A DNA stretch of 64,000 bases, from positions 1,375,450-1,439,449 of the forward strand of contig JAJVDF010000212.1 of assembly GCA_022410635.1 (NCBI GenBank), in the 5' to 3' direction. Position numbers and translations under genes: made by a program. A model generated the notes under the pieces. That model was given only the letters and a program-made list of their open reading frames with translations, did no database searches and was not told where the DNA came from. Source of the DNA: Tretioscincus oriximinensis (taxonomy: Eukaryota; Chordata; Lepidosauria; Squamata; Gymnophthalmidae). Below, piece by piece: positions 13,752-26,159 of this stretch (positions are counted from its first letter, which is position 1; every line of letters starts with the position of its first letter).

Positions 13752-13954
13752 TAGGCTGACCAGATGACCCTTTTTTGGGGGGGGAGATTGAAAACCCGGT
13801 TTTGGGGTGCCTCCCAGTTTTTTCTGAGGAAAATCTNTTTTTTAAAAGATTTTTTTAAATGTTTTTTAATTTTCTTTTCCTCAGAAAAAACTGGGAGGCA
13901 CCTCCAAAACAGGTTTTCAACACCACCCCCAAAAGGGGTAATCTGGTCACCCTA
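13752..13954. mobile_element. Palindromic hAT-type MITE, copy 1
   Basis: Ends TAGGCTGACCAGATGACCC and the inverse CTGGTCACCCTA. Inner arms AAAACCCGGTTTTGGGGTGC, CTCCCAGTTTTTTCTGAGGA and their inverse surround a poly-T/A centre, so almost the whole 203 bp folds on itself. Four more copies are in the window; the one at 42365 has an 8-bp target duplication, which assigns the family to hAT. Confidence 0.75.
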
Positions 13955-15043
13955 ATTTCCAGGAAAATGTATTGGCATTAGTAATAGGGAAACAACAGTT
14001 TGAGAGTCGGGAACTAAAGTTCCCAGATGTGAAAGATATCAATTGAACCTAATGTACTTTACAACATAAGCCTGAGCAGATAAACTGATACTGGGGTCGG
14101 TCACATTACAGTCTCGGGAGCAAATCAGGCCCATGTTTGCTTTTGCATAGAAGTATTTCTCATTTTACAAAAGGAGTTTTTCTATGAATTGATCCACAAG
14201 GAGTCATTGGGGTGTCGTCATTTCCCAGAAAACAATGCTGATGTGCACTTCCAATGTGCTCATCTCATGCAGGCCTCCTTTCAGTACAGCTCCTTTGAGT
14301 CACAGAGATCTTCATGAAGTTTCTTTTCCAAGTGTTTTTTAAAAGTAAGACATTGCCACTTATTTTTAAGAGGTGCGTTCATAGTCATCCAAAAGCATTA
14401 CTGAACCTTTACATAAACTCCATTTCAAGTATTGCCAATTACTTTATAAGCAATCGTAAAGAAGACTCTTTCGAAGAATGTGTAAACCACATTAAAATAT
14501 GCTGTTCGTGTAAAGTGCATTTAATCTGTGATCAGGCACGCTTTACATATGTATTATGCAAATTGTGCTCAACAAAATTATATTGATCTTACTTGCAGTG
14601 TTTATTAAACAGTCATTATTCATATTTAATTAAAGGTTCAAGTATGAATGGGTTATGATTTGGAGACAAGGGATAATTGCTGTTCATTGCAAAGTAAATT
14701 AAAAACGATTGGTAATATATAGATGTTATAGAAACAATGTCTTCCCCCCAAATAAGGCTAAGCATGATTTTTCGGGATTCCTGAGGATGCTCGAAATATA
14801 AGCCCTATTCCAAAACCAAGCCATAGTTACAGTTAATAAAAAAGTCAATTCAAATATTGTCCGGTGTGTGTGTGTGTAAAAGAAGCAGGAAGGGAGAGCA
14901 GTACTGGGAGGAAAAGGTGTGGAGCAGAGGCAGAAGAGGAGAAGCACTGGGTACGGGGAGACAGGTGAAGAAAGNAAAGCAGGAAGAAAGGAAAAAACCA
15001 ATAAAGATTTTGATTTTTTTAAATTCAACAATAAATGTAGAAT
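13955..15043. other. Unassigned; possible conserved noncoding stretch
   Basis: 14240-14640 is dense in TAAT/ATTA, TTTAATTAAA and TATGCAAAT-like words (homeodomain and octamer-like), with no repeat signature. This could be a conserved enhancer, but I cannot test conservation. It is followed by the GT and purine tract at 14861-15000. Confidence 0.3.
14861..14876. repeat. Short (GT)n run
   Basis: GTGTGTGTGTGTGTGT-type run followed by about 120 bases of purine-rich, GGAAG-like low-complexity sequence (to about 15000). Confidence 0.8.
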
Positions 15044-15889
15044 AAGAACATAAGAAGAGCCATAGTGGATCAGAGCCCATCAAGTCCAGCATTCTTTCTC
15101 ACACAGAGGCCCACCAGATGCATCTGGGCAGTCCGAACAGAGGAAAGCAAAACATGCTCCTGTTCATGACTCCCTGCAAATGGTACTTCAGGAGTCCTGC
15201 CTGTTGCTCCATCCCGGAGGCAACATCCAGACATCCATCCTAGTACCCATTTATACCCTTGGTGTCCATAAACCTGTCTAGTCCTGTCTTGAATCTATCC
15301 AAGCTGTTAGCTACTACCACCTCTTCAGGAAGTAAATCTCACAGGCCCATGACCCTCTGGGTGAAAAAAAATACTTTCCTTCGTCTGTTCTCACTTTTCT
15401 GCCCATCAGTTTCAAGGAGTGCCCTCTGGTCCTAATGTTGTGCGATAGATAAAACATTTTTCTCTATTCACCCTATCTATCCCATACAGAATTTTGTACA
15501 CTTCAATCAGATCACCCCTCAAACGTCGCCTTTCGAGGCTGAAGAGGCCCAAACGTTGCAGCATGACTTCATAAGAGAGGTGCTCCAGACCCTTGATCAT
15601 TATTGTTGCCCTTTTCTGCACCTTCTCTAGTTCCACAATATCCCTCTTGAGATGTGGTGACCAGAACTGAACACAGTATTCCAAATGTGGCCTCAACACA
15701 GATTTATAAAGAGGCAAAACAACATTTGCTGATTGGTTTTTGATTCCTTTCCTAATTATCCCCAACATGGAATTTGCCTTTTTTGCTGCTGCTGCACACT
15801 GGGTTGACATCTTCATTGAATTGTCCACCAACACCCCAAGATCTTTTTCTTGCTCGGTCACAGAAAGGTTTTTTCCCATCAGGTGGTAG
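15044..15889 (-). mobile_element. CR1/L3-clade LINE, 5'-truncated 3' end
   Basis: On the minus strand a 155-codon frame (15412-15879) encodes the end of the reverse-transcriptase ORF. It has the typical run TEQEKDLGVLVDNSM, LPLYKSVLRPHLEYCVQFW and then RRRLRGDLIEVYKI, followed by a 3' UTR. The 3' tail, read on plus, starts AAGAACATAAGAAGAGCC, which is shared by the copies at 62016 and 63796. The catalytic part of the RT is missing (5' truncation at about 15889). The long open frame suggests a fairly recent insertion. Confidence 0.85.
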
Positions 15890-18790
15890 ATTGTTTATGG
15901 AAAAATAAGACATCCCCTGGAAATAAGCCCTAACGCATCTTTTGGAGTAAAAATTAATGTAAACTCCTGCATTATTTTCAGGGAAACATTGTAATTATAT
16001 TTTGGTTTTCCCTCCCATGAAAAAAATGCCTTCTATATCAACAGCTCTTATTCCCACTTTCTGATTTGAAATGACTTAGGCTGCAGTCTATACAGACTAA
16101 AGGGTAATTACTCTTCGTTGGTATTTTTTTAATGGGGCGCATTTTGTTGGAAAAAAATGTGTTCTGCAGTTTAGAATTTAAACATGTTTAATCACTTTCC
16201 TGTAATCAGTGGGAATATGCAGAAAGACTTCCAAATAAAATGAAAATGACACCAAGTAAAGATGGACTCCCTGCAGTGTCTGCATGAAATGGTTTGCCAA
16301 ACTCTTTTTATTAGATACTTTTAACTTTCCAAAATATTCTACAGCACATAATAATTCTGTGGTAATTCCTGCTGCTATTTGGACTTTAACTGGTCCTTTT
16401 TGCACTTGCTGGTAGACTAGCAGCCCAAGAACTGGTATACTATTTTCTCTTGTTGTGATCTAAGGGAAGTCATCCCCACCTTAGGGTACATCATTTGCAT
16501 GGTGGAATGTAGACTGAACAAGTGATGCCAAAATGATTGCAAATTTTAAAAGAAGCTTACTGGCATACTTGTCATAACTGGAGAAGATATACTAGATCAC
16601 GGAAACATGTAGGTGGCACACCTGATGGTCCAATATAATATGGGGAACCATTTTGATGGTCAATAAGGAGTGCCATTGATATACTGTAGACCCTTTGGAG
16701 CTCCTAAAGCCAGGAAATTATTTCTTGGCCTTTGAAGCTTTCAGAGTCCTTGAAGCTGAGTTCAATGCTTTAACAAATTTAAGAGCTGGAAGGGAGGTTA
16801 GAACAGAACATGCTGTTTCAATATGAATGGTGACTCTGCTCTATTCCAATTTCAGTTCATTCCATCACAGGATGCATTGCAGAGGCCAAACCAATACAAC
16901 TGGACTATGGAAGGTAAATGCAAAAATGGCCCTAGATTATTTTTTGCGGGCTCATGCAAAATGGGCAACTTTCTGTTAGGAAAAAATCACGAAGATGTAA
17001 GAGACAGAAAATTGTTTTTCATTTCAAAGGGAATAATTTTCCGAATACTCATGACTATAAATTTGCATTAGATTGAAAAGTTTTGATTAAAATATTACCA
17101 ACAGCTCTAGAAACTAGAATACACCTAGGGTTCTGATCACTGGTCAGACTTATCTTTTAATCCATTTTCTGTCCACTTTCAGAGTGAAAGAATATCACCA
17201 GCAAAGTGATAAGCTTGTTCTTTTTGGTACTAACTATGAAAACCTACCATTGTTTATAAGGTTGAAAGAAGGCATGTCAATCCTAATTTCAATTTTATTG
17301 TGTCGCTCTCCAATTTTCCTCAAGTTATTTTTGACTGTAATCCATTTCTGTTTACAATCTTCCTTTTTTGTACATTTTCTGGATTGCTAATCATACAATT
17401 GTTATATATTTCTATAGACACATTGTTTATTGTTTCTACCACCACCCTACTAACACAGTGTGCAATAATTATCTAATACCTGTCTTTTTTGTGATGGTGC
17501 TATATGTTTCATTTCTCTAGGTAGTACTATCACCTTCTTACTGAATTATATTTGCATATTCAACATTTCATTTACTTCTCTTTCTATCTTTCTCCAATAT
17601 TCCTGAACCTTTTCACTCTCTCAAATAACATATAAGCACCTCTTTTCTGGCATCCATGCCAATATGACACTGTTAAATTTCTTTAAAAAGAAAGTAAGTT
17701 TCTAAGATGAATATAAACGTAGATATGACCGTAACCTGGTATAAATGCATCATTATCTTAGATACACTGATTTCTTATATATACACACAGACATAATTTT
17801 TAATTCTTTGGTACATTTTAATATGCTAAATTATATTTGGATTGCCAATACTTTGTTCATACTACTATTAATTGCATGTGAGATGATATTAATATGACAT
17901 TAATGATGATGCATCAGAAGGGCGTCATATTAGCTAAAAAAAGAAAATTCTATCAGAAGTGTTTTCTGCGTGTTGATCATTATCAGAAAATGGATCAATA
18001 TCAAGCAAACAGCTGGTTGTCTTTAAAGCTCAAAATTGTATACCTTCATTTTTAACATTACAGTTTGTAGAGCTTGCTAAACAAGTTTTTTCAGAAGCCT
18101 CTGCTCAAGGAAGATGGGAATAAAGCTGCTAAGAAACCAGGGGGGAAAACAGACACAGAAAAAACAGGATTGCACAGTTTCACTGCTGGAATTGAAACAA
18201 TACTCTATTCTGCCACATTACCTCTGGTTCCCATGTATTTTCTTAGCAAATCCATCTAGGGAGCAGTAGAAATCCCATTATATTACTGTTTAAAAATAAG
18301 CCCCATTTTAATTTACTTCCATTTTGGCTTGTAACAATACAATAAAGCATATAGTATGGATATGTTTGAAACTCTCTTGGTAAACAAGTTCAGAAATTAA
18401 GTAATTTAGTATTTTATACACCGTATTGTAATGAATTATGAAGAATGATACATGAGTCCTTAATGACCAAATAATGGTAAATACAAGCATTTTTGACTGT
18501 GCTATTGGATGTATTATTTCATTTGCACCTAGAAGTGCTGGTTCAGATATCTTCAAATGATAATTGAAAGATTCTTGGAAATGCAGGTTTGCAATCAACA
18601 TCTTTGCTCTTTTAATCACACAAATATGATGAGTCGTGCTGACTGACATGGGCAGCAAGCAAGCAACTATATAGCAATAATTATTGTGAAGTATGCACTC
18701 ACAAAAGAAATTCAGATCAGAATTACATGGTCTGCAGATTTTCCATTTGGAGACACCCTAAATTTAGCAAGAAGGAGGCAGACTTGAATA
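15890..18790. other. Unassigned AT-rich sequence
   Basis: No supported gene and no recognised repeat; only short chance frames. Confidence 0.5.
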
Positions 18791-18948
18791 TGCCCCTTTT
18801 CACATTGGGATTTTATTTCAAATTATATTCTACACTAGAGGCCTGCCATCTATATGCTCATGCAGGCTAAAACTGGCTCCATCTACGGCACCATATGGGC
18901 ACCAGGCCCTATTCTGGAATATAATCCAAAAAATGCAGAAAGGACCTG
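18791..18948. repeat. Palindromic MITE family A, copy 3
   Basis: Left CAAATTATATTCTACACTAG with GGCCTG, inverted against right CAGGCCCTATTCTGGAATAT. Outer arms are GCCCCTTTTCACATTGGG and the inverse of AATGCAGAAAGGACC. Same family as 5631 and 7594. Confidence 0.5.
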
Positions 18949-19079
18949 TGAATCATAAAGCAAAATTTAGAGAGTCTTTATATCAGTAAGATTGACTGGG
19001 TATGTGGAAATCCGGTCTACGTATCTGATGGTCCAAACCCCCCTTCGCATGCTTCCATGAAAATGTAAAACTCCTCAGC

Positions 19080-19975
19080 AAATAAATGCTGCTGCTATCA
19101 GGCAGGCACGCTGAGACGGAGACATTAGCGTGTGCAAGCTAAGACCTGTGGTGGCAGCAATAGGGGAGGCACTAAGAAAGGGAGGGGAAAGAGAGAGTCG
19201 GAGGAGATGAAAGGGAGGGGCAGTGGCAGCAGTGTGGCATCCTCCATTTTAAAGGTTTGTGTTTCTTTTATAAACTTATGAGATATCCCAGAGGGAGGGG
19301 GGAAGAGTAGGCCTGGGCAGGGGCGTGGCTTCCTGGTTCCCTGTTTGGGAGGGGGCATGGCTGGAGGAGCCAGCCAATGGGGCCTCGAGTAGCCAGCTGG
19401 TGAGCGGTTAAAAGGGAAGCTGACCAGGGCTAGAGACCTTCTGTCGGGGACTTGTGGTGTAGCAAGTAGACAGAGGAGTCCGCTTCTGACCTGCCTCAGA
19501 GGGAGGGGGTGGAAGTGTATGGTAGCCTGAAGGAGTCAAAGCNGAGGCTTGACTTGGGGCTGGAACAAATAAAGTGACACAGGGCCTGTCTCTTGAAGGA
19601 TCTGCAAACTAATGTTGCACCTGCTTGGTGTGTGTGTGCTTGAGTCAGGCTTACTTGATAAAAGCCGAAGCTTTATTATTCTAATCTTTCTTCTATTCCT
19701 TGTTTGTAAATAATAAACTTGTTATTTGTTGCAGTTCAAACATCTCTTTCTTTTGTTTCTGTATCAACAAAATCTAAGCACGCTACTGGTGGGGGCTGTG
19801 AATAAAACCCCAACCGTGAGGTAAACTCTGAGGCCTTTTGTAGGCCTGAGGATAGTACTGTTGCTCCAAGCAGTCGTGNGTGCTGGCTTGGGCAACAGGG
19901 TGGATATTGTGGCACCCCTGACTGTAAGAGTCATCTAATCGTAGGGCCCTCAGGTAGGGGTCGCCACAAGCAGTA
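19080..19975 (+). repeat. GC-rich LTR-like block (uncertain)
   Basis: A sharp GC rise in AT-rich surroundings. A TATA-like GGTTAAAAGGGAAGC lies near 19408, followed about 170 bp on by ACAAATAAAG. A second signal AATAATAAACTTG at about 19710 is followed by a T-rich stretch. Next comes TGGTGGGGGCTGTGAATAAA at about 19789, which loosely resembles a tRNA-Pro-type primer site. This order (TATA, poly(A) signal, T-rich U5, TGGGGG) is what a solo LTR or LTR plus leader of an old retroelement would show. No paired LTR, gag or pol was seen. A GC-rich promoter is the alternative. Confidence 0.35.
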
Positions 19976-22900
19976 GCAGCAGCAGTGGCAGGGTCTGGGA
20001 GGGAAAGCAGTGCTAGACCGCCCGTTCTATCCTGGAACCTGAATGAGTGTCCTCCACTAGTAATTATTANATTGATTTATATTTATACGCTGCCCTAATC
20101 CTAAAGGTTTCAGGGTTGATAATGATTAATTATTAAGCAGCAGATAAAAATATCCATCTGGATTTGNATCTCACTGCACAGGCACGTCTGGCAATAGAGA
20201 ACTGATGGATGCTCTGGGAAGNAAATTTGCAAGGCTCTAGATAAGCAGCAACCAGTTAAACCGGAGGGCAGGACTGGAAGTAAGTAAGATTTTAAAAGCT
20301 GAAAAAAGTAAAGGTGGGGCTGCCTAGAATTCATTTTAATAGCATCTGCATCTAAAACAAACCAATTCATCAATGACTTAAGCATCTGTCTGACAGGCAG
20401 AATGGCCTGGGACAATTATTTTCTAGCCCAGCTGAATGCATAATATGAAAGAAAAAAAAGTTAGGATGCAATAAATGCACAGCCTTCGTAAGAGACTTCC
20501 CAGGATGTAAGACAATATTCTGCTCATAAAGTGCTACTGTTCATCTTCCTGTCACATTTGGATGATCAATCAACAAAGGAGGAACACCCACAATATGCCA
20601 TTACACTCTTTTCACCAGATTAGCAAGAATTATTTGTACATGTACAACCAACATTTAAAAAAAACACCCAGAAGATAAAGAGGTTGACCAAAATAGTTGG
20701 ATCACCACAAGGGCCCCTAGTTGCATATTTAGTTTTAAACCTTATTTAGTCCACAATAATGAGTTTAATCAAGTTTTTTCAAGTTTNGTAAATAAATATA
20801 TTCAGGACTGAAGTGTGACTAGGGTCTAAGAGGATTATTTTAAGTTCATGTAGGGGCTTTTGTCTATTCAAAAGATTTTATGGCAATAAAATGAATGTTA
20901 CATGAATACCTGCTGCTCCTTCCACCCTAGTTACACCACAAAAAACTGCTCATGGACATTTCTGCAATTAATTAAAGCTCTACAAAGCAAATATGCAGGC
21001 TATACAAAATGGGTGTGGAAGCTTTTCAGATTGTTTCCAACAGTCATGGCGATCACGTCTACTCCATTTGGAGATGGTGCAACTGCTGGACAAAAGGTCA
21101 CATTGGTCATTTTAGCTTGAGGGGCACCATATCTGACAGCAAAGAAAGAAAAAATAGTCAGAACCCCTTCTGTTCAGGATAGTATTGCTAAGTCATAACA
21201 GGTTGGTGATTCTTAAGCAACTAGAACGCTAACACTTAAAGTTGACAGTTTCCATAGCCTTACCTCAAAAGCATATGGCACAGCTGAGGGAATCTAACTT
21301 GTACTTTTTAATAAACTAGCTCTTATTTATTTATTTTATTTTCCTCAGATGATTTTTTATATTTCTAGTGCTGTGTATGTAGATAGGTATTTTTACATTT
21401 TGAACATCAATATATGGATAGAGTTTTAAAATAACACATTTGGAATTTGTACCTTAGTGTAATGTATGTCTTTACAAAGTGAAAGGTGTGAAGTAGCACC
21501 AAGGGAATTCTTATGTACTACTAAATTTTGTGTTTTGAAACTCTGATTTCTCAAACATAAGGCAGGGTGATCTGTGAATTTTAAGGCAAGAATCAAGTGT
21601 GTTTGCCTCAGATATTCTAACATAGATTTTCTTGTAATGTTAGCAGTTCACATCTACTTTTACATCTAAAGAAAAATGGGCAGGTTCATTGCTTCCTAAT
21701 AGATTTAATCTTGTCACATAAGACCAGTTATAGCATTGACTTGGATAGCAGAAAGACTCTGGATGCTCCTAGTATCTATCTATTTAAATTCCTGAAATTT
21801 AAGGACTCTAATTTAGTGCTACCAGATACTGTAACTATGGTCTTTTTCTTATCTGTGCTGCTTTGAAGTAATGTCAGGCAATAAAGTTGGGAGAGGAGTT
21901 TCTTTATCTGAGGAATATCCACAAAGACGTAGCACTTCGTAATGTCAATAACTTAAATCTTCTCCAAAAATTAAATACACAGATAATTATGAAGAAAAAA
22001 AATCTTGAGTGAACCATCGAGTATATGTTTATAATAACAGGATTCATTGAAGAAAGTAGTTTTTCTATTGCTACTTATATTTCACTTGTAATTTAATTTT
22101 GGTTGTATCATTTCTGCTTCTATTGTATTTTTCTACACTGAGCAATTATAATGTAAAATGGGACAGTGCTTATACTTAATTGTAACACATAGCTGCTTTC
22201 CTGCCTATACTATACTATAAAGCTGTAATTGGATCTGTTTGGAGTTTTACTGTGCTTTTCATCTTTACAGAATGTTCATGAGTATCTATTTAGTTAAGTT
22301 TTGCAACTTCTTTGATTACTTATGTGGGGTGGAAAATATAATAAGTAACAAAATAAGCATTTTTCTTGCAGGTAGAATGAAGATGAGCTGCTTTGCAAAT
22401 CTTTTGGTCTTTCTACACTTATCTTCCAGGTATAGCTCTTGCGAATTATACCAGTTCAGGACAGTCCAAAGGTATTTGCAGTCCTGTACCATTTGCATCC
22501 TGGGTGAAAGAAGAGCTCTTGGGTCAGAATGCAATAGAGTGTGACCCAGCTCACCCATCACCACAACTGGGCAAAGAGATGGATCACATACTACAATGGG
22601 CAGGACACACCAGGGTTCTGTTCAGATGCGTACTTTTAACACATTTTCAATCCTGAAGAATTGGACTAAATCAGTTTAGGCAGGCAAATTGCTCTACCAC
22701 TGCATTACTTAGGCCAACACTAGTAACAGTTAAATAACTTTTTTGTAAATATACTACTTTATAATTTATTAAGAACATTAAACCAAAATGTTAGCCAAAA
22801 GTCCTTGTACAAGCCAAGAATTTCACAACAAAGAGGGCTTACTACAGAAAAAGAATGAAGATCGTCCTTCATCACAGCTGCAAAACATATGCTCTTGTTA

Positions 22901-23463
22901 CTTTGGCAGCAATTTATACTAAAACTAGAACTTAGATCTTATGGTGCTTTGAACTTATCTGCCGTTTATTATCTCTATAACCATACATAATTGTCCTGCA
23001 TTATCAACCTGCTGTCTTGCCCTTTCAAAATTAGACTTCCCAGTCAGCTGCATGAAGAGCACCACAGGGAAAGGATACTCAATATCTTTGCCACTTAATA
23101 ATCAAGCACAGCAGATTTGGCCTCAAAAATAATGGCTCAATTTACCTCAGCAATCAAAGTGTCAGATCCACTGATTAGCTGGTTCACTGACTAAATGGAC
23201 AAGCAGTGGCAACCCATCAGTGCTCTTATTTCTTTCATTATTTTATTCAATTCCATGTTTCCATGCTTAGCTGAAAGAACTTATGAATATTACTATTGGA
23301 TTTTTTAAAAAATAATACATAATGCGATAGCTAGTACAAATGATCATTTATCCAAACACAATAAGCGAATTTAATTATTTTCAAGTCAATTGTACTTTCT
23401 GTTCTTCTGTTCCTGTTCAAATGCACTTCAGGCTCGAAACATTGCTGAGAAAATAAAGGATGC
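19976..23463. other. Unassigned sequence
   Basis: Apart from the small L2/SINE tail at 20068, I see no supported feature. The open frames at 22239-22656 overlap on both strands and lack splice signals. Confidence 0.5.
20068..20116 (-). repeat. Short L2/SINE 3'-tail fragment
   Basis: TTGATTTATATTTATACGCT followed by GCCCTAATCCTAAAGGTTTC resembles the tails at 39243 and 55188 in the same orientation. Confidence 0.4.
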
Positions 23464-23492
23464 TTAGGCCTGATTTGCACGTGACCTTATTC
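23464..23492. repeat. MITE family B, single terminal fragment
   Basis: TTAGGCCTGATTTGCACGTG followed by ACCTTATTC equals the right end of the copy at 47545. It is cut off by the CR1 element that starts at about 23495. Confidence 0.35.
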
Positions 23493-23494
23493 CC

Positions 23495-23901
23495 AAAAAT
23501 ATTTTTCTATCACACAACACCAGGACCAGAATGCACTCCTTGAAACTGATGGGCAGAAAAATGAGAACAGACAAAGGGACGTATTTTTTCACCCAGAGGG
23601 TCATCGGCCTGTGGAATTTACTTCCTGAAGAAGTGGTGGTAGCTAACAACTTGTATAGCTTCAAGATGGGACTAAACAGGTTCATGGACATCAAGGGTAT
23701 AAATGGATACTAGGATGGATGTCTGGATGGAGCAACAGGCAGGGCTCCTGAAATACCATTTGCAGGGAGTCATGAACAGGTGCATATTTTGCTTTCCTCT
23801 GTTCAGACTGCCCAGTTGCATCTAGTGGGCCTCTGTGTGACACGGAATGCTGGACTAGATGGGCTGTGGCCTGACCCAGTATGGCTCTTCTTATGTTCTT
23901 A
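23495..23901 (+). mobile_element. CR1/L3-clade LINE 3' end
   Basis: Encodes the C-terminal piece SLKLMGRKMRTDKGTYFFTQ, RVIGLWNLLPEEVVVANN and FKMGLNRFMDIKGINGY*. The 3' UTR ends in ATGGCTCTTCTTATGTTCTTA. The 5' junction falls in a 29-base fragment of MITE family B (TTAGGCCTGATTTGCAC), so the LINE may have inserted in or beside that MITE. Confidence 0.8.
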
Positions 23902-26159
23902 ACCCAGGAGATAGTCTATGAGGGCTGATGATTACATGCCATTCTGGACTAACACAGATCCTGCTGTGGCTTGTTACAGCCTTAGGCCACTTTCGGGAAC
24001 AGAGAAAAGCCCTAGTGAATCAAGCCCTAGTTGGTAACTTCTTAAGGAAATCTTTCCACTTCTGTGTTTGCTTGCTCAGTGTCTCCTCCATCCACCCCAA
24101 ATTTAGTATTCCTTAGGGAATCATTCTAGGCATATTAAATTATGTGGCACAAACTACAGGCATGAAGCAGGTATAGTGTTTTAAATACTGAAGATGAGGT
24201 TTGTATAATATTTTTGAAGAAGATGCATTCTGCTAGCATCTGCTTATTATAAAAACATTTTTAAAATCTTATTGAGATTGCTAGCAAGTCTAAGAAGAGC
24301 AGTACAGACAGTTGGAAAGACAAGGCAGGTCCACCCACATAGTTTGGCTAACAGCACAAATGTTTTACGAAGACATAAATCCCACACATTTTACTAGTTC
24401 TACTGTAAAGATCCTTTAATGTGAATGTCTTTAAAAATGTTTTATAGTTTTATTATGTTAGAACTATGCTGTTAAAGACTAGGTATTGGGGACCAGAAAT
24501 GAGAAAATGCCTATTATGTTCATCTTTTTTTAATCCGCGGGGAATACATATTCCTTGATGAGAAGACAATTTGCCATAATACAAATTATGATGTTTTCTT
24601 ATCTGTTTTAGAGATTAAGAAATATTTTTGCTTCCTGCATGCTGCCACTATAATGGATATCTATGAAGAGGTACATTTATAATCAGATTAAGTTTGTATT
24701 CTTGGATTTAATTTCAAAGATAAATCCTAGTTAACCCATGTTTGCTATAGATTCACTCAGAAGTCATCTCTCTTTTCTGCTTCAGATTTGTTCTAGTTTA
24801 TTACCATAATGACTGCCCTTCTCTCTTGGCAATGTTCAATTAATTATTTTTTCTAATCTACTAGTTCACCAATGGCCATTATGCTCTTATCTATGAAATC
24901 TATGAACCCTAATCAACTTTGCTTCAAAATTCTGTTCCAATAAATAAGTAGTAGCACAAAATATTAAACTCTGTTAGTGATAATTTATGACTTTTCATAT
25001 TATTACAGCTATAATAATTTGTACTCATTACACTTTGTTTATAACTAATTTAAAAACCTGGAGTTTTGGGCTACACCTTTCATACTCATTACACCCAGAT
25101 TAAATCAATCCTAGATAATCATGTAACATTTTGCATCATGAATCACATGGAGATTAAAAAAAATACTAGAGCATCTTATTTTGCTTGACATGGGTGTACA
25201 TTAATCTGCTGGGCTGTTTGTGTCAACTAATCAGCTTTTTGACATACCATAACTGAGTCAATCCTCATTTCCTACTGCAGTTATAGTCAGTGCAAAATCA
25301 TGTAATTGAAACAATCTTATATTCTGTTCTTGTTCATCTTCACTTTCATGCTCTTACCCTTTGTTGTTGCCAGTATTTAATTTCAGATTTTTAAGTTGCT
25401 ATGGTATTCTTGCATTTCATAATCATAACCCACACTGCTAGCAGTCTAGTCCTTCAGGTGATATACTTTAGAGTGCATTTTATTTTGCTTGCTCTCTCTC
25501 ACTCTGCTTTCCTGTTGCTATCATTTAGCTAAAATACTGTCTAAATCTCTTTAACAAATAAATATAACATCTGAAGTTAAATTACTGTAGCTGACCTGCA
25601 CACAACAATTCTTATGCTACATCAATCAGCTAAGAAACAGTACGTTATTCATTCTGTTATGCAGCAAGTCCCTGCGCATTGAAGAACAATTTAGTAGAGC
25701 CTCTTGTGTTGTGGTGCTCTCAAGACTTGGCACATAAACACTTCTAGAGGAAAGAAGCATAGGGGGATACAGAATGAGAACTCCTATCACGCAGCCTAAG
25801 ATAAAAAGCAAATTGAGGTTGCAGTAAAAGAGAAGTTATAAAACTCATCATGCAAGAAAATACTCCCACAAAGAGTCTAGTTAGACAGTGGTGGTTACAT
25901 GTCAACTCTTAATGTTCCATAAACACCCACGGACTCAAATAGGTTACCAATTTCATACATTCTCAAGAATTGCAGTCAGACAAATTTGTCAACTGTGGAG
26001 ATCAAGAAGCTGAATGCCAGTGTAGATCGCAGCTATCTAATCACTTTGGTCTACTTATTAGCCACTTTGTTACATTGCACAGAAAAAGGTTTGGCTCTAC
26101 AGATATTAATTCTGCTTTGCTTCTGTTACTGTTTGAGTGTGTTCATTTTACATTTTGTT
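23902..26159. other. Unassigned AT-rich sequence
   Basis: Very AT-rich, non-repetitive and without supported frames. The L1 at 26160 may begin somewhat earlier. Confidence 0.5.

Noticed and set aside
22239..22656. Overlapping frames of 82-101 codons on both strands
   Set aside because: No homology that I recognise and no splice sites; likely chance.
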